Below are positions 1 through 8,127 of a stretch of 38,827 nt of DNA, piece after piece. This DNA comes from Synergistaceae bacterium (GTDB lineage Bacteria; Synergistota; Synergistia; Synergistales; Synergistaceae), in contig JAIROA010000023.1 of assembly GCA_031257775.1 (NCBI GenBank), positions 1 through 38,827 on the forward strand, in the 5' to 3' direction. Made by a program: the position numbers and the translations under genes. Each line of letters begins with the position of its first letter. The stretch's first letter is position 1. The notes under the pieces were generated by a model, which did no database searches, was not told where the DNA came from, and was given only the letters and a program-made list of their open reading frames with translations.

Positions 1-1880
1 TATTCTTCGTGCGTCGGATCGAGCTTGCGGCGATCCGGCAGCGTTTCGCTCCAGGACAGAAGAGAACTGTATCTGTCCTGGGAAATATTCGGAATCGTCT
101 CGAATACGTATTTCAGGTATTCGAACGGTATAAGTTTATTTACCTTGGCTGTCTCGATTACCGAGTAAATGATCGAACTGGCCTCAGCGCCTTTGGGCGT
201 CGCTGAAAAAAACCAATTTTTTCTGCCGATCACGAACGGCTTTATGCTGCGTTCGGCCCTGTTATTTGACAACTCGAGCCTGCCGTCCAGATAAAAGTTC
301 TCCAGGTACGGCCGCTGCTCGAACAGATAATGTAACGCTTTGCCCAATAAAGATTTTGGCAGCGCGTTCACTGTACCGGCCCACGCGTACATAGCGTCGA
401 AAACAGGCCTGCTTCGTTCCAGACGCGCTTTGTACCGCTCCTTGGGCTTGAGTTCTTCGTATTCGCGCTCGAGAGAAAACAGTTTATTGCAGAAATCAAG
501 ACCTTTTTGCGAGTTCGTGTTCGGCGGAGCGTCCGGGGGTTGGCTCTTCACACTTTCGTCAAATTTCCTCCTGACATGCGCAAGACAGCCGACTACTTTT
601 ATCTCCGGCGGCAGATTGTGATATACCGCGTATCCGTCGGTGTGCAGATATCCCCTGAAACCTTCCAGGAACCTTTTCGGATGTGAACCGGAGCGCGTAG
701 GCCGATATTCATACAGTACGACGGACAGCACCGAGAAAACACCGGTCAGGTAAATCCACATATACGATTCCGTCCGGGACGCCCTGCCTGGTTCTTTCAG
801 CACCTGCAATACCGTCTCGTCCGCGTGGAGCGTCTCTTCCATCAACAAACGAGACTTCATGAGTTCATACAATGGTTTCAGCCAATGTTCGGCGCAGTAT
901 ATCATCCAGTTCGCCACTGTCTGACGGCTCAAAACCAATCCCATCGTCACGAACTCCGCGCATTGGCGGTACAACGGCATCGCGTTGACGTATTTCTGAA
1001 CCATGATGTGCGCCACCGACGACGGAGACGCGACACTGCCCTTTATCACTGGTTCCGGTACTTCGGCCTTTCTCACCGGCACGTTAGTGCCATTCTGTTC
1101 GCAGTGACGGCAGGCATATATCTCGCGCACATGTTCGATAACGTTCACCTGGGCGGGGATTATCTCCAGTTCGCGCCTCGGTGCACTGTGTCCCATCACG
1201 TGCATCGCTTCGCCGCATTCGGGGCATATGCGTTCTTCCTCCGGCAGCGAATGTACTATTCTCTTAACGGGGAGTTTCGACAGGTCTTCTTCTCTTTTGC
1301 CTGCTCGCTTGCGCCTTGTGTACGTTATCTGTTCGATTGTGGGTTCGGCTTCGCGAGGATTTGCCTCGTTCTCGGCTTCGTCAAACAGCAGCAGTTGCCT
1401 TGGGTCTGTCTTTTCGCTTGAACTGCCGAATTTCTTTTGCTTCAGCAACTTCAGTGCTTCCTCGTAATACTTGATGAGCGCGGCTTGTTCTTCCACTTTG
1501 CGTTCAAGGAAATGACATCTTTCAACAATCACCGCTCTTCTCTCCACCACCTCCCGGCGAAGCAGTTTGCGAGTCAATTTCGTGCCTTCAAGCAAGTGCT
1601 CCAGTTCCTCGCCTGACAGGCTCATTGTGTCGCCCCTGTCCCTGCGCGGCCACTTGAAACGTCCTTTCTCCAAACGTTTCAGATGAAGCCAAAAACCGTC
1701 GTCGTCCCACTCCAGTATCTTAAGCAGATCCAGACTCCGGTTACAGAATACAAACGCCGCACTTCCGAACGGGTCCAGCTTGAAACTCAGCTCCACAATA
1801 GCGGCAAGACCGTTTATACCCTTGCGCATGTCCGTGGAACCGCACGCGAGGTATATCTTTTTCCCCCTGAATTTCAGCAT
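1..1880 (-). CDS. tnpBC: IS66-family transposase, TnpB and TnpC joined in one frame (3' end at window edge)
   Basis: Reading from the ATG at 1880 toward position 1, the frame stays open for 626 codons and reaches a codon beginning TA at the window edge, probably the stop. Residues 1 to about 110 are IS66 Orf2/TnpB: YLACGSTDMRKGINGL near the start, then LKRLEKGRFKWPRR and LSGEELEHLLEGT. The rest is TnpC: a coiled-coil leader, KKFGSSSEKTDP, a zinc-binding region with CPECG and CRHCEQ, and a DDE-type catalytic domain with HADET (D at about residue 354), LHTDGYAVYH and LSNNRAERSIKP. It ends LPDRRKLDPTHEE, typical of the family. TnpB and TnpC are normally separate genes; here no stop lies between them. 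The start overlaps the tnpA stop by 7 nt (ATGCTGA), which suggests translational coupling. Family assignment is sure; whether the fusion is functional is not known. Confidence 0.9.
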   Translation of the reverse strand, partial: MLKFRGKKIYLACGSTDMRKGINGLAAIVELSFKLDPFGSAAFVFCNRSLDLLKILEWDDDGFWLHLKRLEKGRFKWPRRDRGDTMSLSGEELEHLLEGTKLTRKLLRREVVERRAVIVERCHFLERKVEEQAALIKYYEEALKLLKQKKFGSSSEKTDPRQLLLFDEAENEANPREAEPTIEQITYTRRKRAGKREEDLSKLPVKRIVHSLPEEERICPECGEAMHVMGHSAPRRELEIIPAQVNVIEHVREIYACRHCEQNGTNVPVRKAEVPEPVIKGSVASPSSVAHIMVQKYVNAMPLYRQCAEFVTMGLVLSRQTVANWMIYCAEHWLKPLYELMKSRLLMEETLHADETVLQVLKEPGRASRTESYMWIYLTGVFSVLSVVLYEYRPTRSGSHPKRFLEGFRGYLHTDGYAVYHNLPPEIKVVGCLAHVRRKFDESVKSQPPDAPPNTNSQKGLDFCNKLFSLEREYEELKPKERYKARLERSRPVFDAMYAWAGTVNALPKSLLGKALHYLFEQRPYLENFYLDGRLELSNNRAERSIKPFVIGRKNWFFSATPKGAEASSIIYSVIETAKVNKLIPFEYLKYVFETIPNISQDRYSSLLSWSETLPDRRKLDPTHEE

Positions 1881-2209
1881 AGCCCGGCAAGCGTCCTGCA
1901 TATATCCGACAGCGTCACACCATCAAAGCCGGGCTTCACGCATATGGTATACGCGCCAACCAGTATTTCAATAGCCTCGTTCGATACAGAGCCAAACCCT
2001 GGCGACGGATTGCAATCGTTCAGTTCCACCCAGTCCGCTGCTCGGCTGCTCTCGGTCTCCTCTCCTTCTACGCCGAGCGTCCATCTTCTGAGCGTCTTTG
2101 TACTGATCCCATGTTCTTCACACCAGGCTGTTTGCGTCTTGCCGCTTGAATGCTGTTCGGATACCAATCTGGCCCGCTCTATGGCTGTTCGGTTGTAACC
2201 TCGCCCCAT
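1874..2209 (-). CDS. tnpA: IS66-family accessory protein TnpA
   Basis: A 111-residue protein with an N-terminal helix-turn-helix of the IS66 Orf1 type: ARLVSEQHSSGKTQTAWCEE, then HGISTKTLRRW. It is expected to help TnpB and TnpC recognise the element ends. The ATG at 2209 has a GGGAGG ribosome site 11 nt upstream. The C-terminal part (AIEILVGAYTICVKPGFDGVTL) resembles the C-terminal strand region of other TnpA proteins. The stop overlaps the start of the joined tnpBC frame, as in intact IS66 operons, so this copy looks complete. Confidence 0.85.
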   Translation of the reverse strand: MGRGYNRTAIERARLVSEQHSSGKTQTAWCEEHGISTKTLRRWTLGVEGEETESSRAADWVELNDCNPSPGFGSVSNEAIEILVGAYTICVKPGFDGVTLSDICRTLAGLC

Positions 2210-2331
2210 TATGAAAATGCCTCCCTCTCTCTATTGTCCTTGGAGGCAGTCTATCCCTTGCGGTGATCTTTATGAAGGTGACTGATTATTTACCGCTTAC
2301 GTTTTTTCTACTATATCTCAGAGGGAGATTT

Positions 2332-2430
2332 TTAGAGGTTCCCCTCTATATATAAACCGTCCGAATCGCATTCCTGATATCTCTTTTCCCTTGGCTTCAG
2401 CGATTTTATCCTCATGTCCGACAACGGCAT
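2332..2430 (-). pseudogene. Remnant of P4-type tyrosine integrase (N-terminal arm-binding domain only)
   Basis: The ATG at 2430 has a strong GGGGGTG ribosome site 9 nt upstream. The product starts MPLSDMRIKSLKPREKRY and reaches SDGLYIE before a stop at 2332. This closely follows the opening of DUF4102/P4-family integrases (MPLTD.KI..LKP..KPY...DG.GLYL). Only about 29 codons of similarity remain; the arm-type binding domain is cut short and the catalytic domain is absent. The IS66 end lies 30 nt further on. The gene lies directly behind the 3' end of tRNA-Leu and runs in the same direction, the standard place for an integrase next to its attachment site. The fragment cannot be active. Confidence 0.65.
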
Positions 2431-2520
2431 TTTGTAGTGCACCCCCTTTTTTATGTGGTGCGGTTTGTAGTGCGTTACGTGTGAGATTATACAGGATTAT
2501 ATTGGATTATGCGAGACTGT

Positions 2521-2566
2521 AAAACAGACCTGAATGCTTGATTTTCAGCGGCTTCGGGTCTGTTTT
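2521..2566 (-). terminator. Rho-independent terminator downstream of tRNA-Leu
   Basis: A perfect 10-bp stem (2525-2534 with 2553-2562) encloses an 18-nt loop. On the minus strand it is followed by TTTT then AC, 34 nt after the tRNA-Leu 3' end. The plus strand also has TTTT after the stem, so it could work in both directions. Confidence 0.6.
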
Positions 2567-2599
2567 CGGATTGTCTGGGATTGTGTCGGATTTGGATAA

Positions 2600-2684
2600 T
2601 GGTGCCGAGGACGAGACTTGAACTCGTACGGATTACTCCACACGCCCCTCAAACGTGCGTGTCTACCATTTCCACCACCTCGGC
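2600..2684 (-). tRNA. tRNA-Leu (anticodon GAG)
   Basis: The minus strand folds as a class II tRNA: acceptor stem GCCGAGG with CCTCGGC, D-arm with TGGTAGACAC, anticodon stem CACGT/GCGTG with loop TTGAGGG (anticodon GAG, reads CUC/CUU), a long variable arm, T-loop GTTCAAGTC, discriminator A and an encoded CCA. Its 3' end is the likely attachment site of the integrase remnant found just downstream. Confidence 0.95.
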
Positions 2685-2943
2685 ACAACGTGAGATTATA
2701 CGCGAGGGCTGTGGCTTCGTCAACCTTAAAACGCAATAATGTCGTAATCGTAATCTCACCGGGGCGTGAGTTAACTTTTTTAGGAGAGGTTTCATATGTT
2801 ATGCTTTTGCATGCGAGGCATGCGCCGTATTCGTTTTATTCAGTCATTTTTTGCGGTTTGTTTCGTCATAAATATGGTATTTTATTCTTGGCTTTATTGA
2901 GGGGCGGATTCGCGAATTCATTTGCCATTGGAGGCGTTGTCTG

Positions 2944-3780
2944 GTGACGGCAAGGATAATCGATGGAAAGAAAATAGCGGCTGAAATCAGGGAAGGGCTG
3001 AAAGCGAAGGTTTCCGGTCTCAGCGAGAAGGACCGTCCGGGGCTTGCGGTTGTGCTGGTGGGAGACGATCCGGCTTCAGCGGTTTACGTCAGGCAGAAGG
3101 AAAAGGCATGTCAGGAGATAGGAGTGAAATCCTTCATGCACCGCTTGCCGCAGGATGCCCCGCAGGGCGAGATCCTGGCGCTTATCGACAGGCTGAACCG
3201 AAGCGATGAGGTGCATGGCATTCTGGTGCAGCTGCCGTTGCCGGGAGGGATCGAGACGAGGGATGTAATAACCGCGATCAGCCCTGAAAAAGACGTCGAC
3301 GGCTTTCACCCAGTCAACATCGGCAGCCTTTGGTCTGGGGAGGACGCGGTCGAGCCATGCACGCCAAAGGGCATCATGACGCTGATAGACTCCACGGAAG
3401 CCGAAATCAAAGGGCTGGAGGCCGTCGTGATAGGCAGGAGCAACATCGTCGGCAAGCCCGTCGCCGCTATGCTCTTGAGGCGGCATTGCACCGTCACGAT
3501 ATGCCACAGCCGCACGAAGGACCTGGCAAAGGTTGCCTGCAGGGGCGATATCCTCATAGCGGCTATCGGCAGGCCGAATTTCGTTACGGGGGACATGATA
3601 AAGCCGGGCGCCATAGTGATCGACGTGGGGATAAACCGAGCCGGCGGAAAACTCACGGGCGACGTGGATTTTGAAGCCGCGGCGCGGAAAGCATCGTTCA
3701 TAACGCCTGTCCCTGGCGGCGTCGGGCCGATGACGATAGCGACGCTCATGCAAAACACGCTGAAGCTGGCCGGCATATAA
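2944..3780 (+). CDS. folD: Bifunctional methylene-tetrahydrofolate dehydrogenase / methenyl-tetrahydrofolate cyclohydrolase
   Basis: A 278-residue protein, the usual FolD length. It interconverts 5,10-methylene-, 5,10-methenyl- and 10-formyl-tetrahydrofolate using NAD(P). Visible signatures are the substrate-site segment YVRQKEKACQEIG with the catalytic Lys, VQLPLP, the PEKDVDGFHP motif, the nucleotide-binding GRSNIVGKP segment and the C-terminal PVPGGVGPMTIATLMQNT. The GTG at 2944 is chosen because GGAGG lies 9 nt upstream. The next gene on this strand is fhs, the preceding step of the same one-carbon branch. In anaerobes the pair links formate to the folate pool. Confidence 0.97.
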   Translation: MTARIIDGKKIAAEIREGLKAKVSGLSEKDRPGLAVVLVGDDPASAVYVRQKEKACQEIGVKSFMHRLPQDAPQGEILALIDRLNRSDEVHGILVQLPLPGGIETRDVITAISPEKDVDGFHPVNIGSLWSGEDAVEPCTPKGIMTLIDSTEAEIKGLEAVVIGRSNIVGKPVAAMLLRRHCTVTICHSRTKDLAKVACRGDILIAAIGRPNFVTGDMIKPGAIVIDVGINRAGGKLTGDVDFEAAARKASFITPVPGGVGPMTIATLMQNTLKLAGI

Positions 3781-3981
3781 GCGGTTTTACGCGGCGGGGA
3801 TCAGTGCCCTTGCCATTTTCGGATATGGCGCGTGCTATTTTCCGTTCAAAGGAATGTTAATAGCGGAGATAGCGTCGCTTAAAAACGGGCTTTTATGCTT
3901 CACACTTTAGGCCTTTAACTTTAAATTGATATTAATGCTTACGCAGCGCAATTCAGAGCTTTTTAGGAGGGGGAACGTCAC

Positions 3982-5655
3982 TTGTCATATCTAAGCGATA
4001 TCGAGATAGCCCAGGCTACGGAAATGGCGCCTATCGTCAGCATTGCGGCCAAACTGGGCATAGAGGAAGACGAGCTTGATCTCTACGGGAAGTACAAGGC
4101 TAAGGTCTCATTCGGCTTATGGGAGAGGGTCAAGGACAGGCCGGACGGCAAGCTCATCCTGGTAACGGCCATTACCCCGACCCCGGCAGGGGAGGGCAAA
4201 ACCACCACTTCAGTCGGTCTTGCGCAGGCGTTGGCGGCTCAGGGCAAAAAGGCCTGCGTCGCCCTGCGCGAGCCATCTTTAGGGCCAGTGTTCGGAATAA
4301 AGGGAGGCGCCGCTGGCGGCGGCTATAGCCAGGTCGTCCCGATGGAGGACATAAACGTCCATTTCACAGGGGACTTTCACGCGATCACCTCAGCCCATAA
4401 CCTCCTGGCGGCAATGCTTGACAACTCAATCCAGCAGGGAAACCCGCTTGGCGTGGACTCGCGCCAGATAGTTTTCAGGCGGGTGCTGGACATGAACGAC
4501 AGGGCCCTCCGCCACACCGTGATCGGCCTTGGCGGCAAGGCGGACGGAGTGCCGAGGGAGGATGGCTTCGACATCACCGTCGCTTCGGAAATAATGGCGA
4601 TTCTCTGCCTGTCTGACGGCATCGATGACATGAAAAGAAGGCTGTCCGAGATAATAGTCGCATACTCTTTCGATGGCTCGCCCGTGCGCGCGGGCGACCT
4701 CGAGGCGCATGGCGCGATGGCGATGCTCCTGAAGGACGCAATCAAGCCGAATCTCGTGCAGACGCTAGAGCATGTTCCCGCCTTTGTCCACGGGGGGCCG
4801 TTCGCGAACATAGCGCACGGCTGCAACAGCGTCATGGCGACAAAATACGGTCTCAAGCTCTCCGATTACCTAATCACGGAGGCGGGTTTCGCCGCAGACC
4901 TCGGCGCGGAGAAATTCCTCGACATCAAATGCCGCATGGCCGGGCTCAGGCCAGACGCCGTCGTCATCGTGGCCACGCTCCGCGCGCTCAAGATGCACGG
5001 CGGGCTTCCGAAGGAACATCTAGGAAGCGTCGACATGGACGCGCTTGGCAAGGGGTTGCCGAACCTCGAAAAGCATGTAGAGAACATGCTTTCTTTCGGC
5101 CTTCCCGCAGTAGTAGCGATCAACGTGTTCCCCGATGACGCCGAAGAGGAGATAGATTTTATCCGAGACAGGTGCGCCCCTCTTGGTGTTTCGGTCGTGA
5201 AGTCCGACATTTGGGCTAAGGGCGGGCGCGGCGGGTTCGAGATGGCGGACGCGGTGCTGGAGGCGTGCACCCGCCGGAACAGCTTCCATCATCTATATGA
5301 GCCGGACATGCCTCCGCGGGAAAAGATCAGTGCAATAGCCACGAAAATATATGGCGCGTCGGACGTGGCATATACTGATAAGGCAAAGAAGGATCTCAGG
5401 AAAATATCGGATCTAGGGAAAGACGATCTCCTAATATGCATGGCAAAGACTCAGTCATCGCTATCGGACGACCCTGAGAAGAAGGGCCGGCCGGAAGGCT
5501 TCACGCTTACGGTCCGGGAGGTCAGGCTGTCGGCTGGTGCCGGGTTCATCGTGCCAATAACAGGGGCGATAATGACCATGCCCGGCCTTCCTAAACGTCC
5601 CGCAGCCTGTTCGATCGATGTCGACGCGTCCGGAAAGGTGACGGGGCTGTTTTAA
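3982..5655 (+). CDS. fhs: Formate-tetrahydrofolate ligase
   Basis: A 557-residue protein of normal length. It makes 10-formyl-tetrahydrofolate from formate, ATP and tetrahydrofolate in the cytoplasm. Both family signatures are present: [11 protein letters not shown] and [12 protein letters not shown]. The ATP-binding loop [12 protein letters not shown] is near residue 70. The TTG at 3982 follows a very strong AGGAGGGGG ribosome site, and no better ATG lies nearby. A 200-nt gap separates it from folD, so it may have its own promoter; a strong terminator follows. Together with FolD it can feed formyl groups to purine synthesis or run in reverse during amino-acid fermentation. Confidence 0.97.
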   Translation: MSYLSDIEIAQATEMAPIVSIAAKLGIEEDELDLYGKYKAKVSFGLWERVKDRPDGKLILVTAITPTPAGEGKTTTSVGLAQALAAQGKKACVALREPSLGPVFGIKGGAAGGGYSQVVPMEDINVHFTGDFHAITSAHNLLAAMLDNSIQQGNPLGVDSRQIVFRRVLDMNDRALRHTVIGLGGKADGVPREDGFDITVASEIMAILCLSDGIDDMKRRLSEIIVAYSFDGSPVRAGDLEAHGAMAMLLKDAIKPNLVQTLEHVPAFVHGGPFANIAHGCNSVMATKYGLKLSDYLITEAGFAADLGAEKFLDIKCRMAGLRPDAVVIVATLRALKMHGGLPKEHLGSVDMDALGKGLPNLEKHVENMLSFGLPAVVAINVFPDDAEEEIDFIRDRCAPLGVSVVKSDIWAKGGRGGFEMADAVLEACTRRNSFHHLYEPDMPPREKISAIATKIYGASDVAYTDKAKKDLRKISDLGKDDLLICMAKTQSSLSDDPEKKGRPEGFTLTVREVRLSAGAGFIVPITGAIMTMPGLPKRPAACSIDVDASGKVTGLF

Positions 5656-5665
5656 GGCCCATGCC

Positions 5666-5712
5666 GTTAAGGGCGGCATCCCGCGCTGAATGCCGCCCTT
5701 AACGCCCTTTTT
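5666..5712 (+). terminator. Rho-independent terminator of fhs
   Basis: A perfect 14-bp stem (5666-5679 with 5690-5703) and a 10-nt loop are followed by GCCCTTTTT, starting 11 nt after the fhs stop. It lies between convergent fhs and the GNAT gene. Confidence 0.9.
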
Positions 5713-5725
5713 GGCGCAAAACTGG

Positions 5726-6268
5726 CTACTGCGATTTCCAGTCGCGTTTGAGGAGCGACAGGCATCTTTGATCGATAAGCCCCTTTGACGTTGGCGCGTA
5801 ATCCCTGAGTATGCCCTCATCGACGAAGCCGAGTTTTTTAAGGAGGCCCGCCGACCTGTCGTTGTCGACATTGATGAAGGCCTCGATCCGCTCGAACCTC
5901 ATTATGTTGAAGCCGTAATCGAAAACCGGGCGGAGCGCTTTGCGCATGAACCCTCTTCCCCAGTACTCATATCCCAGCTCGTAGCCAAGCTCCCCGCGCT
6001 TAGCGCTGCTTTTGATGTTGCTGAAGCCGCAGGTGCCTATGAGCTTGCCGTCAAGCTCGACGCCCCAGCGGATGCCGGCGTCGTTTTCCCATAAGGAGCG
6101 CAGGACATAGAGCATCTGCGTGGATTCGTCATGAGACAGCGGCCCGCAGCTCAATTTTTCCGCCACATTCGGGCTGCCCCAGATGGAGCTTATAGCGTCC
6201 AGATCATCTTCCGTCAGTTCTCGGAGGATAAAATCGTCAGTCTTGAGTGTCGGAAAGGCCCCGCTCAT
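5726..6268 (-). CDS. GNAT-family N-acetyltransferase (RimJ/RimL type)
   Basis: A 180-residue protein of the Acetyltransf_3 type: N-terminal LKTDDFILRELTEDDLDAI, central strand IRWGVELDGKLIGTCGFSNI, acetyl-CoA-binding turn YEYWGRGFMRKALRPVFDYG and C-terminal RIEAFINVDNDRSAGLLKKL, then GFVDEGILRDY. The family transfers acetyl groups to N-terminal or small-molecule amines; the substrate here cannot be read from sequence. The ATG at 6268 has AGGAGC upstream. It is a single gene, convergent with fhs, with no partner suggesting a target. Confidence 0.85.
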   Translation of the reverse strand: MSGAFPTLKTDDFILRELTEDDLDAISSIWGSPNVAEKLSCGPLSHDESTQMLYVLRSLWENDAGIRWGVELDGKLIGTCGFSNIKSSAKRGELGYELGYEYWGRGFMRKALRPVFDYGFNIMRFERIEAFINVDNDRSAGLLKKLGFVDEGILRDYAPTSKGLIDQRCLSLLKRDWKSQ

Positions 6269-6390
6269 AATAAATCAGCTCCTGTCAGTTCTTGAATGAT
6301 CCCGCCCGCGGATCTATGCCTTTAGGCGCGCGTCGCAAGCATCGCTGTTTTTGGCGTTTCACTTTAATCTTAAATTATATGGCACTGCAT

Positions 6391-6415
6391 AAAAATAGGC
6401 GGCAGGAATGCCGCC
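6391..6415 (-). terminator. Terminator downstream of the TOBE-domain gene
   Basis: A 7-bp GC stem (6398-6404 with 6409-6415) with a GGAA/TTCC loop is followed on the minus strand by TATTTTTATG. It lies about 50 nt after the stop of the gene at 6468-6899. The rest of 6269-6467 holds no gene I can support. Confidence 0.7.
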
Positions 6416-6467
6416 CGCGTCGCGTGCCTGAAACGCTATCGCTGGCTGGGCGGCATGACGAGGAAAT

Positions 6468-6899
6468 TTATTCCCGGATCCCCAGGATTATGCTGGACGC
6501 CTTTATAAGCGCCGTGACCCTGGCGCCTGCCTCCAGGCCGAGCTTCTTCAGGGAATCTATGGCCGTCATCGCCGTGAGGGTTTCCCCGCAGTCGAGCCGC
6601 ACCTGCACCTGGGCATTGACGGCCCCGTCTTTGACGGACGTCACTGTCCCCTCGAGCTGATTTCTCGCGGAAAAGCGGGTACCCTCAGCGTCTTTGAGCA
6701 GCACGACGTTCGATGGCGTGAAAATAGCCAATACCTTCTTGCCAGGCGCTAAACCGAGCGTTTTCACGCTCTTGTTAGTGATTACGGAAGTGATTCTAGC
6801 CGCGCTTCCATCGAGAACGATCTCGACCTCGTCATTTACCGCGCCGTGGGTCACCGTAAGCACCGCGCCGCTATATACATTATCCTCGCTGATTTTCAA
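6468..6899 (-). CDS. Molbindin-like protein with two TOBE domains
   Basis: A 143-residue protein made of two tandem Mop/TOBE domains, roughly residues 1-70 and 75-143. Each has the GAVN(D/A) turn: LTVTHGAVNDEVEIVLDG and VTSVKDGAVNAQVQVRLDCG, each followed by a KSVKTLGLAPGKKV or DSLKKLGLEAGARV segment. NQLEGTV at the second domain start matches the Mop consensus. Di-Mop proteins of the ModG type bind molybdate or tungstate in the cytoplasm as buffers or stores. The likely start is the TTG at 6899, after a G-rich ribosome site. No mod transporter or molybdopterin gene is nearby, so the oxyanion role rests on the family alone. Confidence 0.8.
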   Translation of the reverse strand: MKISEDNVYSGAVLTVTHGAVNDEVEIVLDGSAARITSVITNKSVKTLGLAPGKKVLAIFTPSNVVLLKDAEGTRFSARNQLEGTVTSVKDGAVNAQVQVRLDCGETLTAMTAIDSLKKLGLEAGARVTALIKASSIILGIRE

Positions 6900-7082
6900 A
6901 ACAACCCCCCCATTCCTTATTTGTATTGTATCATGCTTTGTTAAACTTGCTTTTTTAGATTATAGAAGCCCTGTCCGTCTTACGCATATCGCAAAACGGC
7001 TGATCCGTAAAAATCTCGCGTGGGCAGCATAAAGAACGGGTTCTTTGTGGCCGATGTTTGTAGCGTAAAGGATTATAAATTT

Positions 7083-7098
7083 CGATAATGGATTATCG
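7083..7098. promoter_or_regulatory. Perfect palindrome upstream of the 7122 gene
   Basis: CGATAATGGATTATCG is a 7-bp inverted repeat with a 2-nt centre, 23 nt before the next start codon. It could be a repressor site or the base of a leader hairpin. Otherwise 6900-7121 shows only AT-rich promoter-like sequence. Confidence 0.35.
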
Positions 7099-7121
7099 TA
7101 CCCTAAAACGGGGTGTGAAAT

Positions 7122-7973
7122 TTGATATCCATGCCGGCTTTGAAGCCTGAACTGGAAATACCGCGAGGCGTGTGGGAGCTTCTGGCGGAAAATGATTTCG
7201 TGAATTTCTCAGTCCCGCTGCTGAATCCCCCAGAGGAGATAGACGGGGAGCTTTTCTGGAGCGGGCAGGGGCTTATGATGCTCTCTGACAGCCTGGCCGC
7301 TTTCGAGTCAGACCTGGACGCTGCCAGGCATATGCCATACGGCGAGATGTTCCAGCTGATCGCGAACGGCGACGAGACGCTGTCCGCGCAGATATACTCG
7401 ATTTTCTTCGAAAAGGCGTCCGGCAAGTGGCATATGATGTACCGCATGATGAACTGCGGCCGGGTGCTTGAAGCGCGCGGGTCAGAGCGCGACGACTCAT
7501 GCGGCGGGCTTCAGTCCAACTGGATGCTCTCGCTCTCCGGCATCGAAAACTGGCTTACGCTCGATACCTACCTCAACTACTACTGCAAGTTTGAGAAATA
7601 CGACAGGAGCTACGTCGCCGCCAACATCCGCGAAAACCTCGAAAACATGAGTATTGGCTACAAGCAGGAGGATGTCCGCGTCATGGCACAGCCCGGCGGG
7701 CGCGTCGTGCTCGTGCCGAAGCTCACGAAATGCCCTGCCTTCGTGGTGGACATAGTCCAGAACGTCTGCCTCGCGCGATTCATTATGGATGACCCCCCTC
7801 ATCTTGTTGAGATATTCTGGAAACTCCACTCCAAAATGTTTCTGAGCGGGCGCGACAGGCTTGAAATGGATGGGATGATATCGGATGCGCGCCATTTCCT
7901 CTGCGCGATCAAGTCCGCAAGGGTTCAGAGATCAGTGGAGGAAGACCTTACCGCGGCGGCTTTTTATCTCTGA
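7122..7973 (+). CDS. Hypothetical protein, 283 residues, no recognised domain
   Basis: I do not recognise this protein. It has no signal peptide and no membrane segment, so it is probably cytoplasmic. It is acidic, with Trp/Phe-rich patches (ELFWSGQGLMMLSDSLAAFE, NWMLSLSGIENWLTLDTYL) and several Cys. The TTG at 7122 has GGGGTG 6 nt upstream; the ATG at 7131 is an alternative. It is a single gene with its own terminator at 8037-8061, and a perfect palindrome lies just upstream. The adjacent sensor kinase does not overlap it, so no functional link can be claimed. Codon and GC use match the neighbours. Confidence 0.75.
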   Translation: MISMPALKPELEIPRGVWELLAENDFVNFSVPLLNPPEEIDGELFWSGQGLMMLSDSLAAFESDLDAARHMPYGEMFQLIANGDETLSAQIYSIFFEKASGKWHMMYRMMNCGRVLEARGSERDDSCGGLQSNWMLSLSGIENWLTLDTYLNYYCKFEKYDRSYVAANIRENLENMSIGYKQEDVRVMAQPGGRVVLVPKLTKCPAFVVDIVQNVCLARFIMDDPPHLVEIFWKLHSKMFLSGRDRLEMDGMISDARHFLCAIKSARVQRSVEEDLTAAAFYL

Positions 7974-8036
7974 AGTCCCAGGCAGTTTTTTCCGTATGCT
8001 TTTTGCCCTTTACCAAAAATCTGAAAAATAGTTATA

Positions 8037-8061
8037 ATGACGCTATGCGGCGTCATTTTTT
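8037..8061 (+). terminator. Rho-independent terminator after the 7122-7973 gene
   Basis: The stem ATGACGC/GCGTCAT (8037-8043 with 8050-8056) has a 6-nt loop and runs into TTTTTTG. It separates the hypothetical gene from the hybrid kinase. Confidence 0.85.
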
Positions 8062-8127
8062 GTTTTTTAGAAATCATCATTTCCGGCGTCAGTTTTTTTT
8101 CGCTGGAAGCCGAAAGAAGGCCCGGCT

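Larger units (their letters stand above)
1..2300 (-). mobile_element. IS66-family insertion sequence (distal end outside window)
   Basis: The element carries tnpA and tnpBC. Its outer end is set at 2300 because the minus strand there begins GTAAGCGGT, the usual IS66 terminal sequence. The next 8 bases (2301-2308, gttttttc) would be the target duplication, but the matching copy lies outside the window. The insertion sits just beyond the stump of a phage-type integrase gene. Confidence 0.75.

Noticed and set aside
825-1421. Long plus-strand open frame opposite the transposase
   Set aside because: It is antisense to the IS66 TnpC sequence, which carries clear motifs; the plus-strand product has no recognisable features.
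2618-2947. Plus-strand open frame of 109 residues before folD
   Set aside because: It runs through the antisense of tRNA-Leu, and the real gene start is the GTG of folD at 2944.
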